DNA of 64,000 bases from Myrica gale (GCA_963930655.1 OZ005605.1:1867501-1931500); one strand, 5' to 3'; counted from the first letter of the stretch, positions 45,070 to 56,691 are shown. Translations and numbers: made by a program. The notes: generated by a model not told the origin, from the letters alone.

Positions 45070-46370
45070 TTTTAGGGTTTCAGCCTATGCAGAGTTCCAG
45101 CTTTTGGTGTGGTGGAAACAAATGACAGTCTGCTGTGTTTTTTTTTTCAGGCTTCTGAAGCTTGAGAAGTTAGTGTTCTTCATAGCGCAATTAGATATAA
45201 TAGGTTCCAATGTTGAAATTTGTCACGCATGTTGATTGGTTCTGATGTTAGTAAACCATATTGCTTACTCGTTTACTCCATTTTCATTTCTTAATGTTGT
45301 GCAGACTTCGAAGCATTTTCCTGTGTACTCTAAAAGTTACTACGTTTCCAATTGAACTTGAACAACCACAGTTAGCAAGGTAGATATTGGACTATTGCAG
45401 CGCCTCTGCAGGCTTTATGCATGACCATGATTACATTCTTTTGAAAGCATTTAAGGGATAAATATGCTTTCTTCAACTATGAGGACTCAAGACTTAATAA
45501 ATTATTTTGTATCTCAATCTTTTGTCGTATTGAATTGATAAATTATTGATTTCAGATATTTATATTTTTTTTATAATTTTTGTATCAATTTAAATGGGAA
45601 AATATTTTTTAATGTAAGAAATGATAATTTTATTTTCATAATATTTTTATGAGTAAAAATGTCATTTTAGTCTTTTAGATAGTAAAAAAATAAATTTTTG
45701 TCAAAAAGAAAGAAAAATTTTAATGGAGGTTGACAAGATCAGAAATTAATGATGAGTTGGTGGGTAAAATATGATAAAAATAATAATTAGAGATTTTATT
45801 ATTAGTGTAAAGTATATTTATCATCTTAATTTTAAATTTATGATGTTAATTTATATGGACTGAAGTGAATTGTGGAACTTTATTCGATGGTTAATTGATC
45901 AAGGCGTGGCATCTCCCTATTTTGATTATCAGATGAGATTAACTTAATGAAATTGTTAGTTTTAAGAATAAAAATAAAAATTCCATAGCAGGATACCCAA
46001 GCAGACGGAGAAAAATTACACCAAAACTTAAAACAATACAAATCGGTAGCCAGATGTGCAGAGTTGTATGCGCCGAAAACAAGACGAAAACGACGGCGCT
46101 GCTTCGTGGATGTTTCCAAATTTACCCGTGTTCTTTCGCTCAAACTCTCGCCATGTTCTAATGGTGAGAATTTTATCCGCTACCACCGAAAATTTCGGTT
46201 TTTGATTTTGGGTATCGGGATTTTAGCATCGGTTCCAGCCTATTCGAAACCGGAATTTAATTTTATAGTTAAAATATTTCAAAACCGGATAAGAAAATTT
46301 CGGCATTTTTTTTAATTAATCCAGCGTTTTAAAAAACAAAAAAAATAGGTGACCTGGCGAGACAGACTGA
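45070..46370. other. RPN8 3' flank and AT-rich intergenic DNA
   Basis: AATAAATTATTTTG near 45495 could serve as a poly(A) signal if the 3' UTR is long. AT-rich DNA follows to 45860. Words such as CCGAAAATTTCGG (46190) resemble subterminal repeats of the hAT MITE at 31406. No gene recognised. Confidence 0.4.
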
Positions 46371-46591
46371 AGTTGCTCTCTTCTTCAAAGCATCCCAGTC
46401 GCCAGCGCCCAGCCCGCTGCTCCCACGCTCCGGCCTCCGTCGTGCGTCGTCCATCCCTCCCTCCCGAAATCTCTCTCTCTCTCTCTCTTTCTCTCTCCCT
46501 CTCTCTCTCTCTCTCCCTCTCCCTCTCTCTCGCGCGTTGCTGCCATCAGTTGAGATTTGGTGGCTGAATCTCTCACCAGCGCTCTCTTGAG
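46370..46591 (+). promoter_or_regulatory. Possible 5' UTR exon of the TRM7 gene, with a (CT)n tract
   Basis: A GC-rich block followed by (CT)n at about 46470-46530 and ending CTCTCTTGAG|GTGGGTTTTG looks like a leader exon with a splice donor. Intron-like T-rich DNA follows. The next plus-strand gene is TRM7, whose ATG is preceded by a likely acceptor (GGTTGCAG, 49195-49202). This would give a leader intron of about 2.6 kb. It is inference only; it could instead belong to a dead gene represented by the exon remnants at 46783 and 47393. Confidence 0.35.
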
Positions 46592-46782
46592 GTGGGTTTT
46601 GTTAATTTTAGTTTTGTAAATATTGTATTTAGTCTTTAACTTGCTTTAGGTTTTGTTAATTTGATTAGGGGATTTTAATACGCTTTAGGGTTTAAGTCTG
46701 TTCATGTAAGTCTACTAATTTGTCACTTCGAAATTCAGCCTAGGAATGTTTTTATTGCGAAATGATTAATTTCTGTTTTCAG

Positions 46783-46920
46783 CAGGAAACGAGAGTACTA
46801 ACTCTGCTGGAACTGTCGTAATTATAGTTGTTGCGGTAGTTCTTTCTGTGGTAACAATCTTGATCAGCATCTGCACTTGTATATATGTAAGAAGGAGGAA
46901 GCAGAGGAAGAAAGCTGAAA
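46783..46920 (+). pseudogene. Exon remnant resembling the transmembrane exon of a cysteine-rich receptor-like kinase
   Basis: Between a TTTCAG acceptor and a GTAAGT donor, the frame reads GNESTNSAGTVVIIVVAVVL, SVVTILISICTCIYV and RRRKQRKKAE. This is a Ser/Thr-rich stalk, a hydrophobic membrane segment and a basic stop-transfer sequence, as in the second exon of CRK/DUF26 kinases. No DUF26 or kinase exon is found nearby, so it is an isolated relic or part of an unrecognised small membrane protein. Confidence 0.4.
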
Positions 46921-47392
46921 GTAAGTTATAGTTCTACTGTTCTAGTGATAAATATGCTGCTTTAATTCTGGGCGGTACTTGGAAGTGTTGTTTTGAGGGT
47001 TACCTTGAGTCATGATTCATACAATGGTCATATTTGAGATGCTGGCATATAGTGTTGCTGTTACTGCAAGTTTTTGCTTGAATCCGTATAGATGTCTAAC
47101 CTTGGTTTCCCATATGCCTCTGCAATTGCCTAAAATTCACCTTCAAAGCATAACTTGACTTTAGTACACGCCTTTTGTTGCTCCCCCGTTGATAGTATGC
47201 TCCATATACTGGCCAGTTCTCATTTTCCTTATGAATTATGCAATTGGGTGTTCTACTTTATTTAAAATTGTACAAGACGATGAGTCTCCACCAACTATGT
47301 TATGCTTTCAGAGTTGGCACTTGTTTCTGAGCTTGCTTACATACTTGTGTAGAGATTTTTATATTCACTGATATTAATCCAGGTACTGAATG

Positions 47393-47462
47393 CAACAGAT
47401 AATGAACCTTGGGGTCCTCACGGCAGTGGATTAGTGGAGATAGCACAGGCCACAAAAAAATT
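47393..47462 (+). pseudogene. ENTH-domain exon fragment (epsin-like)
   Basis: After an AG acceptor, 23 codons read [20 protein letters not shown] plus AQATKK. The [11 protein letters not shown] core is diagnostic for ENTH domains of plant epsins/ENTH proteins. Similarity stops at about 47462 and no other ENTH exon is seen in the window. It looks like a captured or leftover piece. Confidence 0.65.
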
Positions 47463-47639
47463 GAAAAAATCATATGTATCTTTCATTTATAATTATCTTG
47501 TTGTTGCTTCTATGTAAGTTTGTAACTTTCATTTTTGGTTAGTGAATTAAATATATGATGACCGTATTTAGGCCATAACTTGGACATTTAGATTAGTACT
47601 TATCTGTTTGATAACTTGGACATAGTCTATGAAACTGTA

Positions 47640-47870
47640 TAGCAGGAAAAAAAGAGAAAAAACAGCCCATTTTCCGGCCCAAAATGCTTTTTTCTGGGCC
47701 TTTAAGCCCACTAATGGAACTGGAACCATTGTTTGGATTCTGGTGAGTACCAGAACCAGGACCAGAATGGGCCATTCCGGTTCCATCCTTTCCGTTACTC
47801 ACTCTTACCATGTTCAATTAATCGTTTTTCCGGTTAGCCTAGAAAAAAAATCATTTTACCGGTTAGGAAC
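47640..47870. repeat. Diverged repeat with CCGGTTCC words
   Basis: AATGGAACTGGAACC, GTACCAGAACCAGGACCAGAA and CCATTCCGGTTCC recall the subterminal part of the hAT MITE at 31406-32200, without identifiable ends. Confidence 0.35.
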
Positions 47871-48650
47871 TATCAAACTGTCGCTTGCTCGCTGTGGTGG
47901 CGAGGCTTAATCAGACTTGAAAGAGGCGACATCAGTGCGCGCATTGTAAAAGCTAGTAAAATCTCGCACTCTTTCTGCTGCAAATCTTTCATTGTTGTCA
48001 CTTTCTGATTCAAGTCTCTGTTCTGCTCTTTTAAACTTCTTATTGCTTCTCTTTCTTTCTTAATTTAAGGTGCCTAGTTTGGAATATTGTACCATTATCG
48101 TATCCTAATATAGCAATAATTTACCTAGCTGCCCATGCCCCCTATTGACATGATTTTATTTTGTTGCTAGTTATCTCTGGAAATTCATGAGTTGGAAATA
48201 CACAAGTTCGAAGTAATGCCTGCAAGTTCTAATGTCACTCATGGGCAACTTGAGTATGTAAATGGCAGAGAAGAAGTTGGTAGTGTTTTTGGGTTTTCTT
48301 ACCACAGGAAGTGTCCGTCTCGGATCAAAAAATCAATCATTCAGGAACTGGCTGGTCGTTGGAATTGGGTGTGCAATGGCAACGAGAAAAATACTTACTT
48401 TTTTCCAGTAAAGGGTTATTGTCATAAAAAGAAAAGAGAAAAAAACGGGGTTATTATGGGTTATACTTTTGAAAGCTTTGTTTTTCATTTAGGGAGAAAA
48501 CCGTTGCCAATATGGGAACGTTGGACTCTACAGTAATTAGGTCTAGAGGAAGTTACCAACTCATAGTTTAATGTGATTGAGAGTTGAACTCTTTGAGAGC
48601 TATTGCTAGCTTTCTTTCCTCATACACTAGGGAACTACCGCAACTTGAGA

Positions 48651-48949
48651 TATGTTCGGTTTGATTAAAAATGTAGGATTTTAAAAAATTTGTGAATATT
48701 TATGTTGAATAGTGTTTTATTGGTGTTTCTGTAAAGTAGAGAGAGAAATGATTTGATGTAATTGTTTAATAAAAAAGTATTGGAGTTATGTGAAATAGTA
48801 TAGAGAGAAAATTTATGTTGTATAAAAAAGTAAAAAGTTGTTGGAGATTGTGTAAAATGTATTGGTATTTGTGTTTGAATTCTGAATACGTTCGGTGGTA
48901 GTTTTGTAAATGTATTTGAATCCTGAAAAAATGTAGAAAACGAACATAA
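48651..48949. mobile_element. MITE family 2, copy A (upstream of the TRM7 coding region)
   Basis: About 299 bp with inverted ends TATGTTCGGTTT and AAAACGAACATA. The interior is very similar to 54388-54686, sharing ATGTTGAATAGTGTTTTATT and AAGTTGTTGGAGATTGTGTA. Boundaries are approximate and no target duplication was resolved. Confidence 0.8.
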
Positions 48950-49253
48950 CCCTGGACTTTCTTTTAAGGATGTACTTTGGTGCCAAATCGTACCCAAATT
49001 TAGTGTGCAGTGATAGTGGTCTATTCTGGAGGCATTATGATAGTCAAATTCGTGGTCTTTTAGTTCTTTAATTTCTATGCTGCATCGTTTCCGGACTTTG
49101 AAGTATTGGATTTTGGTAATTTATATTTTAGTGGGTAACAGATAAATAGTAAGTCATACTTGGTTTAATCATGTTCTCATTTTGGAACTAATCCTGGTTG
49201 CAGGAGTTTTGCTTTCACAATTTACTGCCCCATAAGTATCAGGTATTTTCAAT

Positions 49254-52200
49254 ATGGGAAAAGCTTCAAGAGATAAGAGGGTAGGTTCTCTATTTCATCA
49301 GAATTTCCTTTCTTTGTTTTCTTTTCCAGCTGCTAGTTATTAGTCAATTCATTTGCAGGACATATACTACAGAAAGGCGAAAGAAGAAGGTTGGCGTGCT
49401 CGCAGTGCCTTTAAGCTCCTTCAAATAGATGAGGAATTCAATATATTTGAAGGTGTGACTATATCAATTGTCCTGTCTCTCTCGCTCTCTCTCGAACTTA
49501 TAGGTCAAATGCCTGTAAGTGGTGTAAACTTTGATTATCCTACCATCCTATAAATCTTTGTCTGTGCTATGGTACTGGAAATTAATTGAAGTTGGTGAAA
49601 AGCTGTTATCTTTCTTTTTTTTGGGGGGGGGGGGGTGAATACATTTTGTACTTAAGAGTTATGAAAATATCTAACATTCAGCTGCTTAATTAAATTTTCT
49701 TTACAGGTGTGAAGCGTGTTGTAGATTTATGTGCCGCTCCTGGCAGTTGGAGTCAGGTATTTGTTAGTGGAATGATTATCTCACCTGCCTTTGAGCTACT
49801 CACACATGAGATGTACAGCATATTATTTGGGGAATTTAAAACATATTTCCTGCATCCTATCTTGTTCGAGGCATGATATATGAGGATTATTGCACCAATG
49901 CTCGCAACAGATTTCTGTACTCTATATTTACCTTGTGGGCAAACTATGTAGTCTGTCAACATACATAAACATCCTCTAATGGTTTTTTATTCCATCTTCT
50001 AATGTGTAGGTTTTGAGCCGCAAAATATATCTGCCATCATAAGCATCTTGAATGATTTTTTATTCAATGTTCTTTTATGTAGGTTTTGAGCCGCCAAATA
50101 TATCTGCCAGCAAAGGTTTCAACGGATTCAAAGTAGGTTGCCTTGCCTGTATCACGTTTTCTTTAAAAGTTCTGTGCTTATAATGAGATCCATGAGACAA
50201 GTAACTTTTGTTGCGTTGGAGAACTACCACAAAGTGTTAGTATGTAGCATTCAAGGTTACAGTGGTTTTTCAGTTTTCACATGATGACCCTTATCATTGA
50301 ATGCTGATTTCCATATTTTTCTTTATGGCTCTTCAAGTCAGCCATTCTGTTATCCACAACTTATGATGAGTGTTTGAGGAAGAACTCATCATGCTTTCAT
50401 GATGACTTTTTGACAAACGTGATATCGGTGAAATTATCAAAAAGCTTATTCGTTTCTGGGATTTAGAAGTCCCGTGGTCTAACAACCATTCAGTGGTTCT
50501 GATTTCTCTTTGGAGATAGGTCTAGTTAAGGCATGTTTATTATTGTGGAGAGCTAAGTTGCATTCCTTGTATCCTCTCTAGGACTCTTGCAAGTGAAATT
50601 ATGTGAACCTGAGTTGTTGGTAATGCTTAAAACAACAACATATTGATACTTGTAGGTGTTAGAGCTCCTATTATTTGCCCAAAAAGTTTCCTGATCTAAT
50701 TCCTAGCAATTGAAGTCAGTGGTCACTATAAAATGAATTCATGATTTTACCTACTGCTATTACTTATAGTCTTATTCTAAGTGATATTACAATATCAAAT
50801 ATGTTCATGCATACTATTTCTCCGTCAACTCAATAATTTGCTATTTTTGCAGGGATAGTGATCTTCCTCTTATTGTGGCCATTGATTTGCAGCCGATGGC
50901 TCCAATTGAAGGGGTTATTCAGGTGCAGGGTGATATAACAAATGCTCGCACGGCTGAAATCGTGAGTACAACCTTCAATCTGTGTTCCATGATTTTCACT
51001 TGACAGTGTGAACACACAGAACATGTAGTGATTTTCAAAATTATTTAACCCACTCATTCATTTCTGGTGTTTGGTAGAATTTCCAAACCATTCATATATT
51101 CCATTGTTAGTATGATGTAGAAGGTTTTTATTGAGCATGTAATATTTATCCTTCAGATTCCTTTCAAATGGTAGTGTTGGTTACAGGATCTAGTTAACAA
51201 TAGTAATAACTACATCAGTATGTTCTTGACATCTCCTTCTTGCAATGCCTGCCATGTTTGATTGGAGCCTTATAGGATTATTAAAGTGCAAATAATTGGC
51301 CAATATTGAGGCAAGACATGAGAGGTTGAGATGATATGTCTAGCAAGCAATTATTTGTTGGACAAGTTTCAGTATCCTGTTCCTTAAGTCGTTTTTGTTC
51401 CTTTGGAATTTCTGGGTTAGTATATGAGTAAGTTTACATCACTATACAAGTGCAATGTTGGATGAAAATCCCACAATCAGCTCAACTTCAATCTACGTGT
51501 ATAGGTTGATGATGTCTAAATAATTTCAGCTAGTGCTCATGTTTTTTATTTTTCCTTTTATATTTTTGTTGCTTCTTTTGGTTGTTCAAATATGGATGAA
51601 AACTAGAAGATATTCCCAGATTGTGGGCTTCTTCACATCAATGCATGTTTAATATATTGACCATGAAATGCCTGTTGCATGCTGGACAATGATATATTAC
51701 CACCCATTACTTATCCTGCTGTCCTTCCCTCACCCCCCCCCCCCTTTTTATTCCAGGTCATTAGACATTTTGATGGCTGCAAGGCTGACCTGGTAGTTTG
51801 TGATGGTGCTCCTGATGGTAAAAAAGCGTTTATAGTTTTGACTTTGTTTTTTATGGTCCAGGATGTTTTCACTGATATTTTACCTGTTCGTTTTTCTTGT
51901 TTGAACTTTGCATTTGCATTTTGCTGTTCTGCTTTACAGTGACTGGTCTTCATGACATGGATGAGTTTGTACAATCCCAGCTCATCCTAGCGGTAAATTC
52001 TGATTGCTCTCAGACCTTCCAATGTACTTCTTGGGGGCAACTTACTTTTCTGGATGGTTTAAGATGATAATTACCTTATTTGGAAGAAAGAAAGTGAGTG
52101 AGCTACGAGCAACCAGCTGTTCCTTTTCATGGTATCTGTATCCACTTTATAGCTGCACGAATAATTCTGATTTAACATAAAGTGGAAGTTTGGGAGTAAC

Positions 52201-55110
52201 CTGTAGAATATATGCGGGAAATTTGTGAGAGAATTGCTTGGCTACTATAAACTGAAAATGCTGGAAGAAAGTAATGAGAAATAAAATTCTATGTTAAGTT
52301 TCCTGGTGGCTTTGTTTGAATACATAAACACAAAAATTACAATATAGTTCAAAGATTTTCAAACTGAAATTAGAACCATTGCCAATCATTCCTTCGTATT
52401 TTGGGCACAATTCTTCTATTTTAGCAACTATTTCTGGTCAAACTATTGCTTGCTCACTGTTGCAGGATTCAGTTGATTTCAATAATCTGTTTTGACTTTT
52501 GGTGAAGTTTGCATTAGTTTGATACCGCCTTGCCATCTTTCCTGCAGGGTTTAACAATTGTTACCCATGTACTTAGAGAAGGCGGAACGTTTATTGCAAA
52601 AATATTCCGTGGGAAAGATACTAGTCTTCTGTACTGTCAGGTAAATCAAATGCTTGTCAGAACTTCTGATATCAAGTCAGTTTCTGAATATATGATACGG
52701 TTGCCCAAACCTATCCTGACAGTCAGGAACAGAACCTGTATGATCCTTTTATCTATTCAATCTAGCCCTCATCAAATATCAAGCTGACAAGCTATAGCAC
52801 AAGGTTTTGCTATGTGCTCACAGCAGGGCTGAGCATGGGGGGGATGGGGATCCGGCCCCAAAAAGTAAGAAAGAAAGAAAAGAAAGAGAATCCTCCTTGA
52901 GCCCTCCAACTTATTTTGTAAAATTATCCCGAAAAATCTGAATAAGCTCTTAATCTGGTATTTTTTTTGAAAAAAAAAAATCCATTTTCCCATAATTCTG
53001 AGATACACACACACACACACATATATATAAACGTATTTTTTTTGAAACACATAAGTTGTACTTCTCTTTGGATCCTCCAAAAAATTGAATACCTCCCTAC
53101 CCCCTAAGAAGTCTAAAGACTACTTCTAAACTTTCTGAGATTCCGAAAAAAGTTATACAACTAGGTTTGTTGAAATGCAAAAGGTTAACCTCCAAAACTT
53201 CTGTTAAAACTCAAAAGGATGGTTGTTCAAAAGAAAAGACAAGTGTAGGACCATTATTCTGAATCCCCACTAGTCCTATTTCAGGTGCAAAGCCTCATCT
53301 TTCGAGTTTTTTTTTTATTATTGAAAGAGGATAAGCATTATCCATTGAGTAAGAGATAAATTGTCACTTGCAATATCGTTTTTTTTATTGATATACATAG
53401 GCACAATAAGCAGTTTGTGAAGAGAAAAACAAATTGATCATTGAATATAGGTTCACCACTACCCCCCCCCCCCTCTTTTCCTAAGAAGAACAAGAAGAAA
53501 GAGATGGATTCTGGAATTCTTGACTCCACCCGACTCATAATAATGATATCATGCTTACAAAAACTTCGAACAAAATTCAAGAAGAATGTCCCTTTGTGGT
53601 TCAAAGCCAGGCTAATCTGCGAGTGGCCAAATAAGCTTTCGGTCAGTTTCTACCTACTTAAGATAGTCATGAGGGATTTCAATTAAGCTATTGTATCCCA
53701 CAGTCATTCTTAAGTGATATTCTTCGCACATTAGTAGGCAAAAAAATCAATTGTACCTAGAGTAATTTAGAAATGCCTGCAGATATTTCTTCCTTCTATG
53801 TGATTGTCATCCATGGCATTAGTTGTCTGTTTATGCTTATTTGTGTATGACAAGAACCCAGTCTACATGGAATGTTCTTACTCTTTTTGCATCTTTGTTG
53901 CAGCTGAAATTATTTTTTCCTTTAGTGACTTTTGCTAAACCAAAAAGCAGCCGAAATTCAAGTATAGGTAACACTTCTATTTCCAATTTTTCGCCCCTTG
54001 GAGGCTCTTAGCACTTCTGAAATTCACTTGTTCTAATTCGGGAAAATCTCCCATGACATATAAAGTAATCATCTTGGTCATCCCAATTTCCTGAGATAAA
54101 CCTGGGAGTTGTCATCTTAGTCATCTCTACGAGGTAATTTGTTGTCAGCTAACACTTCAAAACTGTAATACAGAGGCATTTGCAGTTTGTGAGAATTATT
54201 CCCCTCCAGACGGGTTTAATCCAAAAGATCTGTATCGCCTCCTAGAAAAAGTCGGGAGTCCATCTGGAGGAGACGATCTAGGTAATGTAATAATTCTCCA
54301 TGGGTGCATCTGTCATTTTTGTTACGTTTATTATACCTGGTTAGAATTGCATTCTTGCTTAATGGTTTTTCGTCTTGAACTTGGGTGATGTTCGTTTTGA
54401 GAAAAAATGTAGGATTTTAGAGAAGTTGTGAATTTTTATGTTGAATAGTGTTTTATTGGTGTTTGTGTAAAGTGGAGAGAGAAATGATTTAATGTAATTG
54501 TTTAATAAAAAAGTATTGGAGTTATGTGAAAAAGTATAGAGAGAGAATTTATGTTGAATAAAAAATTAAAAAGTTGTTGGAGATTGTGTAAAATGTATTG
54601 GTTTTTGTGTTTGAATTCTGAATATGTTCGGTGGTAGAATTGTGAATATACTTAGAATCCTGAAAAAATGGTGAAAACGAACATACCCGGACTATATACA
54701 GTAGTCCCTTCAGAGAGAAAATTCCCAAAGCTGGAAGCTAAAATTCCATAAGTTTTCAGCTTCCAATCTGGATTTTAGTTCAATTTATGGGTCCCGATTC
54801 CATGGGGCCAATTCCATCATGATATTTATTATTTCACGTGGGAGTAATAATATTATGTTGGATAACAGATTGCAGTAGTGGGTGGTTGGAAGGGCCAAAT
54901 AAGGTGTATATCCCCTTTCTAGCTTGCGGGGACCTCACGGGATATGATTCTGACCGTTCGTATCCTTTACCTAAAGCTGCTGATGGAACTTACAAGAGCT
55001 TGGATCCTGTACAGCCCCCAATTGCCCCTCCTTATAAGAGAGCCCTTGAATTGAAGAAAGCATCCAGTCATGGAACCCAAGAGCTTGAGAAGCTGTCCTT
55101 GGATTCTTAA
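49254..55110 (+). CDS. TRM7: tRNA 2'-O-ribose methyltransferase, FtsJ/TRM7 (FTSJ1) family
   Basis: SAM-dependent enzyme predicted to methylate the 2'-OH of nucleotides 32 and 34 in the tRNA anticodon loop, as yeast Trm7 does with Trm732/Trm734 partners. Eleven exons: 49254-49280, 49359-49452, 49707-49756, 50083-50132, 50853-50961, 51757-51817, 51940-51992, 52548-52640, 53904-53967, 54174-54281 and 54869-55110. They total 951 nt, 316 residues (plant orthologues about 310). The N terminus [20 protein letters not shown] is nearly invariant in the family. The SAM motif is [12 protein letters not shown] (46-57). The K-D-K-E catalytic tetrad is visible as Lys28 (SAFKLLQ), Asp126 (VCDGAPD), Lys166 (FIAKIF) and Glu201 (SSIEAF). 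A plant/fungal TRM7-like C terminus follows ([37 protein letters not shown]). All junctions keep frame. Oddities: intron 3 carries a duplicated acceptor and exon start, intron 10 a 300-bp MITE, and three introns have 12-13-base G or C runs. Confidence 0.95.
50009..50048 (+). pseudogene. Decoy copy of the TRM7 exon 4 acceptor and exon start
   Basis: GTAG|GTTTTGAGCCGCAAAATATATCTGCC here repeats the true junction at 50081-50083 about 74 bp upstream, together with about 35 bp of intron before it (AATGGTTTTTTATTCCATCT versus AATGATTTTTTATTCAATGT). The copy reads [10 protein letters not shown] then TAA, so splicing to it would end the protein within exon 4 and before the catalytic Asp126. Confidence 0.85.
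53000..53030. repeat. (AC)n/(AT)n microsatellite in TRM7 intron 8
   Basis: ACACACACACACACAC followed by ATATATATA. Confidence 0.85.
54388..54686. mobile_element. MITE family 2, copy B, inside TRM7 intron 10
   Basis: About 300 bp, starting ATGTTCGTTTTGAGAAAAAA and ending AAAACGAACAT. Most of the 587-bp intron is this element; it leaves both splice sites and the exon frame intact. Confidence 0.85.
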
Positions 55111-56123
55111 TCATGTTGAATTACATTTATCCATGCATACAAAAAAGATCAATCAAATCAAATGGCTATATATGTGCTATCAGAGTTACTTTATTTTTTT
55201 CCCTTTGGTTTTTTGTGGGGAAAGTATAGGAGTAACTGTTTTTGATGAATGGACAGACAGTGATTAGGGTAAGCATTCAAGCATTTTGTTGTCCTGCAAT
55301 CTTTGTCCGAGATGCCTACAAGAAAATCTTGAGATAATTTACCAAACGGATCCACTATTGTAGTGGAAAATCATTCTGTGGTAGAGGGTGTTTGTAAGGG
55401 CTGTGCTCGATATGGGATTTCCTTGTGCATATTTGTCTGTATTGTTGGGTCAAAAGATTGGAACAAAAGCTGATATCGAGGGGGATATTCCCTGATTTTC
55501 AAGTTTGTTGTCCTGACGGTGACTTTTCCTATGAATTTTGGATAGGCCCGTCCGAGACCCGCGGAATGGTCCATGTCGATGAGCTGTGTGGTGGTGATAT
55601 ATCACCCTGTAACTTTCAGGGTAATTGATCTGCCCGTTCCTTTGCCCCCCCGTTTCTTTCTGTTTGGTATAATTTGAGATTGGACCAATGATCATCCACT
55701 CTATTTACTCTTTCCAATTTCTTTTGATTTGATATTTCGTTACTAATAGAAACGAAGTACAATGAAGGAGACAGATATGACACACAGCATTCAAATTGTA
55801 CATCTACCAGGATGTCACTCTCCCTGGTTAAAATCCACCTAAGATGCCGTAAATTGCATCATACATCTACCCAGCCACCGGAAGATTTACTTGGCAGACT
55901 ATTTTGCAAGTCTGATCGTTGGTCTGACATGCAGATGCATCATAGCAAACAGTTGTGCTTCCTACAGTGCAAAGATGGTACCATTCACAAATTGTACATT
56001 TTGGTTCTCTTAAACAGGTAAACTACTTATAATCAATGAATAATACACTCTTTTTCTTTATACTCAAATGAATCAGGAAATCTTTTGCATATACATTCTT
56101 TTCCAGAGCTAGCCAGGTAAATT
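55111..56123. other. Between TRM7 and the small basic protein gene
   Basis: The convergent 3' regions of two genes. An open frame of 67 codons at 55425-55628 (with an antisense partner) looks somewhat protein-like but matches no family I know. Not called as a gene. Confidence 0.45.
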
Positions 56124-56513
56124 CTAGCAAGAACTTGTGGAGACCGAGTTCGATCGTTGCAAAGAGGAGGAAGAATTCAAGAACTCGATGCAGTCCTCTA
56201 TGGCTTCAGCTTGATGGGAGTTGATGGGCTCCGATACTGAGCGTGACCTGACCAAAGAGGAGGAAACCTTTCGTGAAGACCGTCGTCTCATGGACACAAA
56301 ACGTATAGCTCTTACCACCTTAGCCCGGAGACGCTGTAGAAACTTGACAGGAGAGAAACCTGACGAGCCTTTTGGAAGCCTGAAAATCCAAATTCCAATT
56401 ACCCTTTTCCTGCCTCGAGCGACTCTTGTTCCTCCACCATGTTTGTGAAGCACATTTGGCTTATCATTGACATCCGGACTGAAACTCACTCTTTTGTTTG
56501 CTCTTCTCGACAT
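56124..56513 (-). CDS. Small basic, Ser/Arg-rich plant protein of unknown function
   Basis: Single exon, 129 residues, from an ATG at 56513. It opens MSRRANKRVSFSPDVNDKP, continues with a Gly/Arg stretch, then IGIWIFRLPKGSSGFSPVKF, LQRLRAKVVRAIRFVSMRRR and a Ser/Arg-rich part with SSSLVRSRSVSEPINS. It ends with an acidic helix plus Ser tail, HQAEAIEDCIEFLNSSSSLQ then RSNSVSTSSC. From memory this matches a conserved family of short plant proteins often labelled 'josephin-like', but no Josephin catalytic Cys/His pattern is visible and I would not use that name for function. The middle part could form a basic amphipathic helix. Many RxxS sites suggest phosphorylation; this is inference. Conserved motifs at both ends and an intact frame support a real gene. 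Confidence 0.8.
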   Translation of the reverse strand: MSRRANKRVSFSPDVNDKPNVLHKHGGGTRVARGRKRVIGIWIFRLPKGSSGFSPVKFLQRLRAKVVRAIRFVSMRRRSSRKVSSSLVRSRSVSEPINSHQAEAIEDCIEFLNSSSSLQRSNSVSTSSC

Positions 56514-56574
56514 CTGATATATATGTTCCCAAGATGAACAATATTACTCTTCCTCCTTGAGAGACAGAGAAAGC

Positions 56575-56577
56575 GAG

Positions 56578-56614
<37 letters not shown>

Positions 56615-56615
56615 A
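56575..56615. repeat. (GA)n microsatellite in the leader of the small basic protein gene
   Basis: About 17 GA units on the plus strand, a (CT)n tract on the coding strand, 60-100 bp upstream of the start. Such tracts are frequent in plant 5' UTRs and promoters and can bind GAGA-binding/BPC factors. Confidence 0.9.
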
Positions 56616-56691
56616 ACCCAAATAGGAGAGGAAGAGAGGGAGGGGAAAGAAATCTGTGAGCACAGCGGACAGTTGGTTAGGTTCTATGGGT

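Noticed and set aside
46349-46576. Frames through the CT-rich block at 46.4 kb on both strands
   Set aside because: Ser/Leu or Glu/Arg dipeptide runs come from the (CT)n microsatellite; the block fits a leader exon better.
47185-49250. Possibility that CRK-like and ENTH pieces are 5' coding exons of TRM7
   Set aside because: TRM7 starts with its conserved [15 protein letters not shown] at 49254 and needs no upstream coding exon; frames between are full of stops.
55425-55628. 67-codon plus frame and its antisense partner between TRM7 and the next gene
   Set aside because: Protein-like composition but no recognised family, no splice context and both strands open; insufficient to call.
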